DNA of 64,000 nt from Arabidopsis thaliana (GCF_000001735.4 NC_003070.9:19267971-19331970), one strand, 5' to 3'. Counted from the stretch's first letter, positions 24,960 to 37,303 are shown. Numbers and translations are program-made. Notes: generated by a model not told the origin, from the sequence alone.

Positions 24960-25279
24960 ATGGCAAACGAGCGATCAAGCTCAATCCTCTTCCTTTCTGT
25001 TCTTGTACTTGTTTTGGTCTTCTCTCCTACACTTCAATGTCAAGCAGCTCGAGTGCATCTCGATGGTAAGCTAATCTTCTTGAATTAACAATCCATCGTA
25101 GTTTCCCTTGAATAGAATTTACTTCATTTTTAATTTTTATTATTATGATAGTTGAAGGGCATATGCTGCTGAGAGCACCAGTGCCAATTCGGTTTTGCCC
25201 TGCTTGTGCGTGTTGTGCACCGGCTCCAAAAGGTTCTTGCTGCCCATGCCGATGCACCAACAATCCCCAAAGGATGTGA
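24960..25279 (+). CDS. Small secreted Cys-rich peptide precursor 1 (probably AT1G51913)
   Basis: Two exons, 24960-25065 and 25152-25279, joined by a phase-1 GT-AG intron, give 77 residues. N-terminus MANERSSSILFLSVLVLVLV is a signal peptide with predicted cleavage near LQCQA. The mature part has the core CPACACCAPAPKGSCCPCRC and ends TNNPQRM. The intron separates the secretion signal from the mature peptide, as in its two neighbours. The family is annotated only vaguely (cryptdin-like or transmembrane) in what I remember. Nothing in the sequence fixes a function: extracellular signal (phytocytokine), antimicrobial peptide, or a metal-binding role are all open. Too short and split for simple ORF calling. 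Confidence 0.85.
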
Positions 25280-25539
25280 CTTTGCTTTCTGCTAGCATGT
25301 ATGTGTTTGATATGTGAATGTGTATGTGCAAAATGGTCAAAATTTAATGAAAATTAACAATTCACAAGTAAAAGTAAATCTATGGTGTTAGAATTGTAGC
25401 TATAAATATCCCATTAACTAGTGGATAAAGGAAAGGAAGACAAATAAAAACTAGTGGACAAAGAAAAGAAAAGGAAAACTTAAATTTCTGAACTTTCAAT
25501 AGATATCATCCAACGAGTAATATTTTTTTTCTTGACTAA

Positions 25540-25545
25540 TATAAA
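25540..25545 (+). promoter_or_regulatory. TATA box of second Cys-rich peptide gene
   Basis: TATAAA 72 bp before the start codon. A W-box core, TTGAC, lies at 25532-25536. The surrounding 45 bp match the promoter of the first copy. Confidence 0.55.
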
Positions 25546-25616
25546 CATCATTTACTATGGTCTCAAACTGCATCTGAAATCTTATTAAGTTTCTAAGCAT
25601 TTATCAGAAAGCTGCA

Positions 25617-25895
25617 ATGGCCACCGAGCGATTCTCAACCATGCTCATTTCCGTTCTCGTACTTGCTTTGGTCTTATCTCCAATCCTTCCATGTCAAGCA
25701 ACTCGAGCGCATCTAGATGGTTAGCTAATCTTTTTGGGATTTATATATAATACATCGCAGTTTTCTTAGGTGAATTGTTTTCTTTTTCTTATAGCTGAAA
25801 CGCGTATGCTGAGGCGCGTGTGTCCTTCGTGTGTGTGTTGTGCACCGGCTCCACGAGGTGCTTGCTGCCCATGTCGATGCCCCAAAAATCCCTAA
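25617..25895 (+). CDS. Small secreted Cys-rich peptide precursor 2 (probably AT1G51915)
   Basis: Exons 25617-25719 and 25795-25895, phase-1 intron, 67 residues. Signal peptide MATERFSTMLISVLVLALVL with cleavage expected near PCQA; mature core CPSCVCCAPAPRGACCPCRC followed by PKNP. It is the closest relative of the gene 340 bp upstream: the promoter, intron position and most of the signal peptide are shared. The mature part is shorter than in copy 1 because the segment MLLRAPVPIRF is reduced to MLRRV. The start was chosen because it opens the signal peptide at the same place as the paralogue. Confidence 0.85.
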
Positions 25896-26132
25896 AAGCT
25901 TCGACTTTGATTTCGTCTAACACCTTGTCATGTGTTTAATATGATCTTATTTACATGTGAATAAGCAATCAAAAGATTAGACTCCGTATGAATCTTGTCA
26001 CTCAGGCCATTCTACTTTGATTGTTATAGGATAAAAAAAAAAGTATTCTATATGTTTTGTTTGCCTTGTAGCTTCGTTTTAAACTTATTATTAAAGTGGA
26101 TCGGTCAATGTTTGAGGAACCTTTGAATTCTC

Positions 26133-26205
26133 ATTCAACTCAGAAATAGAGACTTTGAATCTTAGAATGGTCTGTGGAAAAGTCATCTTTAAAAACGCAT
26201 ATAAA
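26133..26205 (+). promoter_or_regulatory. Promoter of third Cys-rich peptide gene with dispersed repeat block
   Basis: TATAAA at 26200-26205, 54 bp before the start codon, with a GGTCAA W-box core near 26103. The block 26150-26180 (GAGACTTTGAATC...CTGTGGAAAA) recurs at 11735-11772 next to the IST1-like gene. Confidence 0.5.
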
Positions 26206-26258
26206 TATGATTACCCTTAATCCTCTACGAACACAAAGCATAACAAACCAAAGCATCA

Positions 26259-26609
26259 ATGGCGTCGTTTCACAGTGGAAAATCCATCTTCTTGAAGCTC
26301 TTTGTCTTGTTTCTGCTACTTGTTCTTCCCTTGTCTCAAAGCAACGCTACTCGTATCCCAAGAGGTAACAACTCAAGGCATCAAACTAAACTTTATATAT
26401 ACCTACAATAGTTTCCAATATTAGATTAGTAAAGTGATCTGTATGGATCAATCTTTCTTGGTATGTATTTCACATCAGCTCCTATTAGCTCGAGAAGACC
26501 GATTTGCCCTGCTTGTGTGTGTTGTGAGCCAGCTCCGCTAGGAAGTTGCTGCAGATGTTGTGCATCTCCTATTGTCACTCAAACTCATCACCACTCTCAA
26601 TCTCCATGA
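26259..26609 (+). CDS. Small secreted Cys-rich peptide precursor 3 (probably AT1G51920)
   Basis: Exons 26259-26364 and 26479-26609, phase-1 intron, 78 residues. Signal peptide MASFHSGKSIFLKLFVLFLL with cleavage near SNA. Mature core CPACVCCEPAPLGSCCRCC, then a His/Ser-rich tail ending THHHSQSP. It shares the CPxCxCCxPAPxGxCCxC core and intron position with the two upstream copies, but its signal peptide and tail differ, so it is the most diverged of the three. The tail histidines beside nine cysteines could bind metal; that is only a suggestion. No function is visible from sequence alone. Confidence 0.87.
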
Positions 26610-26867
26610 AAATGTAACATAAAAAAGCCTGACTTGGTACCCAAAAAAAAAATAAGAATAAGAAAAAAAGTCTTTTGCAGTCCATGTTTCTCTGTTCACA
26701 TGTCCTAATAACAACAACACAACAACAAAAAAAAGCTTCAAAGTCAACTTGAGTTCGATTTTTCAACCATTGACCAAAACTTTGATTAATGTAAATATAA
26801 TTGATACCTTAACCAAAAGATATGACTATATTCACTTAGTAATGATAAATAAATAAAACCTAATAGT

Positions 26868-27266
26868 CTAAAGACCTAAACTCATCAAATCAACAGAACG
26901 GCGACAACTTGGACAGTTTTGTTTCTGTGTAAGCCAAGAATCAATACACAAAAGATGAAAAACATGTCCACAGTTTCTTAAACGCCTAATCTGATGATCA
27001 TCCTCGTACTCTTCCAAACAAATTGGACAAAAACGTTTACCACCACCTTCTTCTTCTCTTCCTCCTTCTTCTTCTTTGATATCTTTGAACACTAGGGCTT
27101 TGCTCTGTCCGGTTTCAATGTCTTGTTGAGGCTGTACAGTTTGATGGATTGTCTCGGGAGGTAATCTCGTGGGAGGGGGATCTATATTGTCGCAACAGTT
27201 AGCAATCACGATGACGATCAAGCCGATGATGGAGAAACCAATGAGAATTTCGTCAATAGTATCCAT
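26868..27266 (-). CDS. RING-H2 finger protein, probable membrane-anchored E3 ligase (probably AT1G51930)
   Basis: A single exon of 132 residues when started at MDTIDEIL (27266). An upstream in-frame methionine at 27314 would add 16 residues without a recognised domain, so the inner start is preferred. A hydrophobic stretch (ILIGFSIIGLIVIVIA, residues 7-22) should anchor it in a membrane. The C-terminus holds a complete RING-H2: CPIC at the start, CGHVFHLLC in the middle, then CPSC, with the conserved Trp in IDSWL. Such ATL-like proteins act as ubiquitin ligases with an E2; the substrate is unknown. An acidic Glu/Gly-rich linker lies between anchor and RING. Confidence 0.9.
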   Translation of the reverse strand: MDTIDEILIGFSIIGLIVIVIANCCDNIDPPPTRLPPETIHQTVQPQQDIETGQSKALVFKDIKEEEGGREEEGGGKRFCPICLEEYEDDHQIRRLRNCGHVFHLLCIDSWLTQKQNCPSCRRSVDLMSLGL

Positions 27267-28121
27267 CCTCACGAATACTACGTTTTCGTTCGTTCCTACC
27301 AGAAGAAATATCAAAAACGTGATTTATTTTACTTTATAATATCAAAACCAATCTTCCCATTAGGAATTAGGATTTGAGTTTTATTTTCTTTTTCCTTTTG
27401 TTATTTGGATTAATCATGTGAAAACACATGCTTGCATCCCAAGAGAACCCTAACGACGTCGTTTAGTTTGAAACCCTTGGTCAAAACTTTTAATTGATGC
27501 CAAATAGAGTTTATAGTCATCACTGAGAAATCATTATCTGCGCACACAAAAATTTACAAAAATATCAAGGAGATATTGGTTTGAAACACAAGATAATTTG
27601 GTTGAATTAAAAATAAGAATATGATGATACGATCTGAATGTGGTTTATTGGGCCTATGCTGGGCCAAGATTACTTACTACGTTAAGCCTTTTATGCTTTT
27701 AGATTTTGTATTATATAAGCTAAAACCAGAGTTAGTATGGGAATCGAAAAAGATTACAACAGTGACCTTCTATCTCTAAGTCTTCATAGATTCTCAGACC
27801 TTCACACTTTCTCTTACAAAGTATTGATTATGTCCAAAAATTATATGGTTCTGTGTCATGCATCATCATCAATCTATTGTAATTTGTAAGATTATAAAGT
27901 GATGTTTTGTTTGTAAGATTGCAACATATCTTAAGCATATAAACTCATACATCTCTTCATTTGATTCTCCAAAAGAATAATCATATAGAGATTTGTCTCT
28001 GTAACTATCTACTTAGTTAGACTGCGAACGATCTTTTGGTTTAGACAAACTAAGCTTCTTCTAGGCAATGGCGACATTCATAAATTGAAAATAAAGAAAG
28101 GGTTCTAAGTTTTTATTGTTT
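27267..28121. other. Intergenic spacer RING gene / LYK3
   Basis: Promoter of the RING gene and 3' flank of LYK3. Two TGGGCC/GGGCC blocks at about 27657-27676 resemble site II elements. No further gene seen. Confidence 0.5.
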
Positions 28122-30971
28122 TTATCTTCCTTGGACTAGACCACTAAAGACTTGGCTGTTTCCAGCAAGAGTGGCTTCCCATTCAATGGAAGACAGGAGT
28201 ATCTGCGAGAGCGATATAACCACTTGCTTCATGTTTGGTCTTAGAATCGGATCATCATCCACACATTGCTTTGCCAACGTAGCAATCTGTCCACAAAATT
28301 CATTTACAATGAAATAAATCATATGGTTACTACATTTTTCCAACTACTAATTAAGCATTTGTTTCTTAGTTTACCTTGAACAAACAGTCATGCGGGTATA
28401 AATCCATCATGTTGGGGTCAACAAACTCCTTCAAACTCGACATGTTCATAGAGTCTGGTGAGTTCTTTAGCACTGCTAACATCTGCAAGAACAACAAAAA
28501 AGGGCTTTGCGAATGAATGTTGCATCAAAGAAAGAAGTGTAATGGTTCAATCTTTATAAACAAACTCCAAGAACTTACAATAGATGCCAATGGACGTCTT
28601 TCTGGATTCTTAGTTCCAATCGCCTCCGTTCTTATAACAGCTTCTCTTCCGGATATAATTTCGAAAAGAACAACACCAAAGGCGTAAATATCACTTTTCG
28701 AGGTGGCAAGACCGTCGCTTAGATATCTGCAAAAGAAAAGACAGAAAAGTCACAGATAAGAATTCACTAAAGTATTCTTGTATTAAAACTCAATGTAGCT
28801 TCTTCAAGTGTTCAAATGCTTACTCTGGTGCAAGATAACCATATGTACCAACTACTTTAGTTACTGATATTTCTCCCTCTCCAGTTTTCTCAACGAGTTT
28901 TGCAAGTCCAAAATCCGATATCTAAACACAATGCAAAGATAAGATCAACCAAATTCTCCTCTATAAGAATCAGAACATGTAATGGATTTCATAAGTTCAG
29001 ACTAAGACCTTAGCCCTGAATGCCTCGTCGAGCAAAATATTGCTTGTCTTGATATCTCGGTGAACATAATGAGTTTTAGTATGCTCATGAATATATTCCA
29101 AGCCTCTTGCTGCGTCAAGTGCAATCTGATTCCTCATTATCCAAGAAAGTGGGGTATTTCCTTCAATAACATCAAGAAATATATCATTTATATCATCTTC
29201 TTGTTAGTTCTTGTCGGGTATTAATATTAGTCTCTTTACCTTTGCTCTGAGGATCATGCAAATGGCTTTTCAGCATTCCCTTTCGGACATATTCATAAAC
29301 TACGAAAAGCTCGTCAACGGTTGCAGCGTAACCAATCAATTCTACCTTTGACAAGACGAAAAGCAAACATAAGAGTCATAATCTCGAATGATTTTAGACT
29401 AATAAAAAAGATATACACACAAAGGGAATTTACCAGATTGGAATGATGAACTTTGCAAAGCACTTTCATCTCTGCTGCAAACTCTTTAGTTTTTGTAGCA
29501 GTCATCCTTTTGACAGCAACTTCCTGTGATAAGTTAAACCAAATATGACATCAAGTAAAGCCATTACGACAACTCAAAACAAGGAAATGAAAAACAAACC
29601 TGTTCTCTAAGTAGACCAAAGTATACAGAACCATAGTTTCCATGACCAAGAAGATTAGAATCCGAAAACTCATCCGTAGCCGCACGAATTTCTTCATAAG
29701 TAAACACCATAGGCTTCTCTATCTCAAACATTCCATCACCAAGAGCTACATTCATACAAGAGAAAAAATCCGTAAAACAATTAAAAAAGAAAACTCTTTA
29801 AAAGAGAAACCACAGATGATGAAACCAAAAACCAAACCTTTAGGAATAGCAACAACTTGAGTTTCACCATTGGTTTGTCTAAAATCCCCTGATCTACAGC
29901 AGTTATACCGACCAGAACCGCAAAAGAAACCGGATTTTCTAAGGATTTGGAAGTTGTGTCCATTACCATCTTCCTCACTGGAACTGCAACTAGATGATCT
30001 CAAACAGATACATACAAGTATGCACAGAACAAGAAGTGCAAGCACAACTCCAAGACCACCAACAATCCATATATAAGGCACATGACTACCACTCTTTGCA
30101 GTGTGATTCACCTGGTCATCTTTCCAAATTTGGAAACAAATACAGAAACATCTAAACTTAAGTTTCATGATACTAAAAATAGAAACTTGAGATTCAGATC
30201 AGACAAAACAAGATAATAACAGAAACCAAACCTGAGATATTGCCATTAGCTAATGATGATGCAGGCGCAGGAGAAGGAGCTGGTGGATTTATCTTACTTG
30301 TCTCATAAGGCTCTCCAGGTACTTCATAAACAAATTCAAAATCATCAAATTATTCTTTTCAAAAACCCTAACTTTAGCATAAAAATCGAAACTTTCTTAC
30401 CGGAATCAAGTGGGATATAAAGGAGATCACCAGCTGTGATATTATCAAGATTCAAGATCCCATTAACATCCTCAATTCGATCCATACTAACACCAAATCT
30501 GCTCGAGAGAGATTGTACACTATCTCCAGCCATAGCAACGTAGCTCATAAGATAGTTCCAGAGACCACTAGAGCAACCACAAAGAAGCTGAACAGAAACC
30601 ACTGCACCAGCGCGAGCTGCTCTAGTTGTATTCGGTGGAAACGCGAGACCAGAGTAAGCAGAGACGGTAACATTGTAAACGTATCCAACGTTTTGTCTGA
30701 TTGTGAATGTTGTGTTTGTTGTGTATTGATGAGTCGTAGTAAGACAAGAACAGTTCTTTTTAATAAAGAAGTAACCTCCGGAGATGTCGGCGGTTATGTC
30801 TTGTGGTAATACATCGAACATGCTTTGGATTACAGAGAAAGATTGGTTTTGGTTTGGTTTGAAAGCAAGGAAGGAACTGCAGAGACGAGTAGTGTCAGAG
30901 CAATTCATTGGCTTTGAAGATGAGAAACTTGGTAAAAGACTTAAGAAGAAGATGTAGAAGGTAAGATTCAT
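28122..30971 (-). CDS. LYK3: LysM domain receptor-like kinase LYK3 (AT1G51940)
   Basis: Eleven coding exons: 30971-30401, 30321-30232, 30119-29838, 29745-29600, 29523-29434, 29345-29240, 29160-29009, 28921-28824, 28726-28579, 28482-28375, 28286-28122; 651 residues. N-terminus [19 protein letters not shown] is a signal peptide. The ectodomain has CSC and CGC (CxC) pairs flanking LysM repeats, the last around [20 protein letters not shown] transmembrane helix ([16 protein letters not shown]) is followed by a Cys/Ser-rich juxtamembrane stretch and a kinase with [25 protein letters not shown] and GTYGYLAPE, an RD kinase with intact catalytic residues. LysM kinases sense chitooligosaccharides or related glycans. 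Arabidopsis LYK3 has been linked to dampening immunity and to ABA responses; that role is literature knowledge, not visible here. Confidence 0.95.
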
Positions 30972-33647
30972 TGTGTGAAGTAGAAATTGAGAAAAACCTA
31001 AGTGAAAATCAGAATTGAAAGAAGGTTTTTTTTAGGGATTAAGGAAGAAAGAATCTTGATTTGATGAAGATATGGTGAATTGAGAAATGGGTATTGGTTG
31101 ATTTGGTTAATGGAGAAGAGGAAGAAGTAGAGAAGAGATGAAATCAGCCATGGGAGGAAGGAGTGAAGCGCACACTCTCTTGTCGGACTGAAAAAATCTA
31201 AAATAAAATCTTAATTGATAAGAGGAAATGTCCAAAATATATATTTTTAATATCCAAAAGACCATGTTCTTTGTCAAAAATTGAAAATCATAATAATCCA
31301 AAATTAATATTATTATATGAAGGAATTTTTGTGAATTAATTAGACATTTAGGAGTCAATTAGGTTATGTGTTTGGTTTAATACCTAATACTTATGTGTGA
31401 CTATTATATTGTCTAGACTTGAGGTTGATCAGTATCTCTGTTCTCAAGCCTTCAAGGTCAAAGAAGAATAAATATATTTGTGTTTCTACTTTCTAAAAAC
31501 TGGTGTTCAGTGGTTGGTTTAGTAAATCTAATAAATTGTTTATTAGTGAGAATTTACTCTTTTATCTGTTAAATAGTAATGTTATAGAATGTAGTTTTTT
31601 TTTTGGTTGAAAGTTTAAGAACTTCGTTTTTAATTTAGGAACTTGTTTTTTGTTTAATTAAAATTGTATTGGAAGCTAAATATTTTAAAGATTCACAAAA
31701 AAATTATTAATTTCATTCTTATATTTAAATTAAGTTTTTGTGTAAATGAAAGGGAGAATTATTTTTTTACTGGCTTTTTAATATAATAATCGATATATAT
31801 TAGATACTGCATTGAATAGCATTAACTGCACACAGTAAAATCTAGAGCTAAGAAGAAATCTATTGTTGTGTTGAAAAAAACAGAACATGGGGGGAAACTG
31901 GAAAAGGCTACAAAGTAGAAGAAAATGACATATCTCCACAAACAAAACAAAAAAAAAAGAAGATATGGATTAGGAAATATGGTCAACATTTAGAAATGGA
32001 TTAATTAAGCAAAAGTTTAGAAGATTTTGTGCTTTATCGTTTCAAAGTAATAATAATACCCAAAAAGATTTGAGAAAACGACAGTTTAGGTTTATTAATT
32101 AAGATTTAGCAAGTGATGAGTTAAAAAGAAGGTACAGAGAACAATGAGCTGTTACTGACAAAAGACAGTTTGGTTCTGTCCCACCACACCTCTCAGATCA
32201 CATTTTGGAACTTTTGATAGTGATTTTATTTTTATTTTTGCTTATATACTCCAAAGTTACAACAAAAAATAAAACAGAATGTCACACTTTTTGTCTTCTT
32301 TTCATAAATTATTTTAGAGTCAAATTGACGCAAGAGAAGATTTATAATTTGATCCGAGTTGAGTAAAACAAAAGATCATTAAAGAATCACAACATTTTCT
32401 AATCCATCGTAGGCCTTCTCTATAAGTCAAGACAGAGTTTTGTTAACTGAAGCTACCCATTCTTCTAATTTCTGACTCGATTATAATTTAGCAAACTCGT
32501 AAATTGAAAATCAATTATCAAAAAGTTCATTTTCCTTTGTCACCCACAATATTACAACCAATTGTATAAGATTCCACAATTCTTGAGCTCATCTTGTACT
32601 AGTCTTGCCAGTGTGTATTATGCGGGTTTTGTGGAATGGACCACAACTAAAGCAATACATTTTTCAATGGCTTTGATTACTAATTGGGCCACCTTATTTT
32701 CATGTGAGTCCATGGACCATCATAGGAATGATTGTAGCCGAAACATTAAAACATAGTTTACTTGTTGTTTTGTTTTGACATAGTTTACTTGCTTTTTTGG
32801 GACATAATTTATCAGCTAATTCTAGTTTCTATTTTCTTGACATTAGATCCTATCTCATTATAAATAATGTTTTTATCATTCAAGAGTAGATCTATACCCC
32901 TACAACACTTTGATAGTGATTGGTTTTACGAACTATTCCACAATGAACAACGATTCTACTTACACCCCGTTTATGATGGGATTTTTTTTCCTAAACACAC
33001 AAGACCAAAATAAAAAAATTCTATTTGCACCACACTTGAAATCTTCAGTAAAATTGTTTTCAGTTATCTGCATAATTCATATTTCCAGAAATCGAATCCT
33101 TTATGTGTTCATATAGGTATTGATTATCAGTTTCCACATCTATTATTGTTTCTCTAATGAGTAATTGTTCTAAAGCCTTTATAGATTCTAATTTCCTTAA
33201 TGAACATTAGAGAAAGCAAAAGAAGCTTTTAGTTTTCACTTTTTTGGAGTTGGAGTTGTGGTTGAGAACTTTGTGACCATTATCTTTTGAATTGGCTTGA
33301 TGCTTCTGATTATTTTCACAATAAGAGTTAAGTATTAAGCATGCTAGCTACTTTTTAACCAAAGAGTTGTAGTTTTTCGTTTTAAAAGTACTTTGTGAAT
33401 GTCATAATTAGATCCTTAGGTTCCATGGTCGAGTAAAAAAATTAAAAAATATAGGAGTAGAAATGTAAATATACATTCGAATATTAGATGCTTATATTTT
33501 TAGTTGGTTTTGACATAAGGTATAAGAAAATAGACTATCCACATTATATTAGTCAAGAAAACAAAATCTGTAGTTTCAATTTTGTGATTCAAACTTTAAT
33601 GAATAAACACTAAAGTTAAAATAGTTATTATGTATATGAAAATATAT
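30972..33647. other. Gene-free intergenic DNA upstream of LYK3
   Basis: The first about 250 bp hold the LYK3 leader and promoter. The rest is AT-rich with only short frames. I see no gene, RNA or repeat I can support. Confidence 0.5.
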
Positions 33648-33851
33648 ACTTCATCTGTTCCAAAAAGAACGGTATTTTGAGTTTTACACACAAATTTATT
33701 TTTTATTTTTTTTTAATTATTATTTTGCTAGTTTAATAATATTAATTTTACTTCTTTTCTTTCTCTATTGGTCACAAACAAAAATAATAATGATATTTTG
33801 TACAAAACTAAAAAAAAAAAAAAAAATTTGGGACAACAAGTGGAACAAGTA
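33648..33851. mobile_element. Possible small MITE
   Basis: Begins TACTTCATCTGTTCCAAAAA and ends GGGACAACAAGTGGAACAAGTA. These ends resemble the CTCCGTTCC...GGAAC-AGTA termini of a widespread plant MITE class inserting at TA. The two ends match only partly when inverted, so the call is tentative. Confidence 0.35.
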
Positions 33852-35158
33852 AAAAACTTAAACCATCAAATAATTAGGAAGAGAGAGAGTAGTTTATTAA
33901 AGAATTGACTACATTTTATAGAGTATGGTATTTCATTCAATATCTTGAGTATCATGGTCCATGGATCGATCGAGAGATAAAAGTTTGATGCAACCGTTTT
34001 CTCTCATTAATTTAGTTGTTAAATTGTTTGTTAAACAAGTTTTGAAAATGATTTTGAAAAGAATAATGACTTTGTTCGAGAGATATCAACAAATTTAAGA
34101 ATGTACAGTATTTGGCTTATTTGAGGATTCAAATACTAATATCCAAGACAATTACAAATTACAGTTTTTGGATATTACCAAGATCATTGGATCACTAATT
34201 TGTTTCTAGATGCTATTAGTATTACACTATTACTATTACTACATCAAATAGTAAATGCAATTTATTTGCATCTCACTGGTAAAATCATAAAAGCATGATG
34301 AAAGTTTCAACAAAAAGAAGCAATGCATTCAAAAAGCGACGCCAGTGAAATAGTGTATGAAGCTTCCACAAAAACACTCAACACAAAAACAATTATCACG
34401 TTGGAATTTAGAAACGAATCTTTGCACTATGAAAAATGCATACAAATAATTGACACATACATGTAGATACGCTTTTATCATGAGATTAGACTTGACAACA
34501 CAACATTATCGAAATTGAGTGATACAAATAGTAAGTGCAGGAAAATAATTCGATAATCTTATTAGGTGGAGCCTTATCAAATACGACCCATGAAGATTGA
34601 AGAGTATCATTTATGATTTTACCACAACTATTGCTTTTTCCTCAGATTTGACATTAATTTCACGATTTGTTTTATTCCTTTTCACTTTCTTTTTTGGAGT
34701 CAGCTATCTTATTAATTGGTGTACGGTGATAATCATAGCCGTTGGTTGTGGTTTGTTTTGAGTTTCAACGGTTGGGATTGAAAGCTTATCAGGAGATCTA
34801 AAATCTGAAACTGTACAACTTTTGTCTACCGTCCAGATAGAGAGAAAAGTACTGTCAAAGTCAGAGAGAGATTCGGTCTCTAGTCTCTGTTTTACTCATC
34901 TATATTGCCACGTGTCTTCCATAAACAAAAAAGAAGATCATCAAAACGCGCGATCTACCAAACACTGTGTACACGTTTAATTACACAGTAATTACTAATC
35001 ACAATAGGTGTTTCTTGTTAGACGGTTTAATAACTATAATTACATAGGGTTTAATTTAACACATGAATGATTTAAAATGGAGAAATTAAGGAACCGTGAT
35101 TAAGGTTGTCTGTCAGTCTTTGTCTGCAGCATTGTAGCCGATGAAGGAAGAAATTTGG

Positions 35159-35348
35159 GAGTTTGGTAATATGGAGACAAGAAATGACCTCTGATAATCC
35201 CATTTTTATATTATAAAATTCCCAAAATACCCATCTTTACTTGACCAAAAACTCACAACGAGTTTGGTAATACGGAGACAAGATTTGACCTCTGATAATC
35301 TTGTTTGAAAATTCCCATATTACCCTTCCTTCCTTGACCAAAACTCTT
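35159..35348. repeat. 90-bp tandem direct duplication
   Basis: Copies at about 35159-35247 and 35260-35348 share GAGTTTGGTAATA, GGAGACAAGA, TGACCTCTGATAATC and TTGACCAAAA, with point differences and a 10-bp gap. Non-coding. The rest of the stretch 33852-36127 shows no gene. G-box cores (CACGTG) occur at about 34911 and 35394. Confidence 0.7.
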
Positions 35349-36127
35349 ACCCGACTCTTGGTTGGTTCGGCTTTTCCGTCATATCGGTCTCACACGTGGA
35401 AGAACCATGTCCGATGGTTCATTATTTTCAAAAGCTTACTCTTTTTTTTTTGGTGTGGCAAAAGCTTACTCTTTTAAATAAGATTGAGTTTTTTTTTTTG
35501 GTAACATACGCTTCTTGTGATTAAGTTCATTTAAAGCAACACAATAATTCTTGTGTTTTTTATTTGCATGTAAAGGTAGACACAAAACTCGAATCTAAAA
35601 TCAATAATTTTATTTGTTTAGTGACTGATTTGAAAAAAACGCAGAATAAACTAACCTGATTAAAAAAAAAGAGAGTTTATATTGGAGCTTACTGAATTCT
35701 ATCGATCTAAAGTATAAGATGACAAAAAATTCCTCGTATCATTTGGGTTTAAATATATGATGGGATGGTAAATGGTAATTAAAGCCAATAGTAATAATTT
35801 ATAAAATAATAACGACAAAACGAAATAAAGGAAGAAAATTTGCAAGAATAACTAACAAAAACTTATAAATTAAGAAAGTAACACAAAACAAAAAAACAGA
35901 TATACTCTCTATATTATATATAATAATGGTATATTTACCCATTTTTCTCCACCTCATTCTAAGTCCCTCCTTCTCTCTTCACCTCTCATCTCTTTTTCTT
36001 TCTTCTCTCAATCTTTTTTTTTTTTCTTTTTTTGTATCACATAACAAACAAACGAGAAGGACAAAATAGATTTTTCAGATACCACTTATGTTATCTGGTT
36101 GCTTGAGTTGCCAAGGTTGTATCTTAG

Positions 36128-36282
36128 GGTATAGTTTTTCTATACATCCAAAATAGTATAGTACAACATTTTATTTCTATCCAAAATAGTACATGTTTTT
36201 ACTTACAAACACTATTTACTATTTTATAAATTCAAATCCGATTTTAAAAATTCAAACTATTTTGTATGTAGAAAAAATATAG
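36128..36282. repeat. Short inverted-repeat element, possible MITE
   Basis: The left end TATAGTTTTTCTATACATCC...CAAAATAGT and the inverted right end TATATTTTTTCTACATACAAAATAGT are similar, and CCAAAATAGTA recurs directly inside. About 155 bp long with no coding potential. Type is inferred. Confidence 0.4.
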
Positions 36283-37303
36283 GTTTTTTCTAATAAATTT
36301 TATAATTGGAATTTATTTTTTGGAAAAGATATATAACAAAAAAAAAACAAATAGGTGAAAAACTAAACTAAATGTTACTAAATCATTTTACCTCCAATTC
36401 AACACTAAAATTGTCTTTTCCTTATCCTTACATGCTATTTTCTTAATTTTTATATATATGGTACTATATTTTTAATTTGTTTGTCAAATATGGTTATTCA
36501 GCTAAATCACCCAATAGAGACTCAATAGAGACTGAGAGAGAGAAAAAGAAGGGTTTCTCGTAAAATCTCCAAATTCATTTGAACTTTCCCAAACATTGGA
36601 ATATGTGTAAGTCCCATAGGAGTAGGACAGAGTCGATAGGGGTGTGATCCTAACATACCAGAGAAAGATCGTCGAATCCTCCATTTCTTTTTATGGCAAC
36701 CATATTTTAATTATATACTACTATTTATTAATTTAATTGGGTGTGATTTTTACTTCGCGTAATATAAATATGCTTTTTCTACATTTTCCCAATAATTTTG
36801 TAAAAGTGTAAAGTCTCTACAAAAACATTGTTTAGTCCTCCTTTTTTGGTCTAAATATTTGTTTAGTCCTATATCCATATTTTGTGACACTACTAGTATT
36901 ATAAAAACATAACAAATTCTCAAGTTACACTTCTCGTTTTGTTTGGGTCAACCACACAACACCACAAGTTTTACTTGTACAAAGTAATTGTTTGTTTATG
37001 TTTTTCTGTTGTATGTATTTTTTTTAATTGGTCAAAAGAAAATATGTTTTAAATAAAAAGGTGAAAAAAGGCCTATGGGATTGGAATAATAAGATAGAAA
37101 ACAAAATAGCATGCTTTGCTTCCTCCACTAAACTTCCTTTAAGGGCAGAGAGAGAGATAAAAAGATTGATTGCGTGTGTTTCACACCAATAAATCCCTTT
37201 ATTTTTATTTTTTGGTCTCCAAATTTACTAACTTCTAATAATTTCCAATTTTACCCCTTATTTTTCTTCCTTTGGTTTTAACCTATTCACTGCATTTCCT
37301 TGG

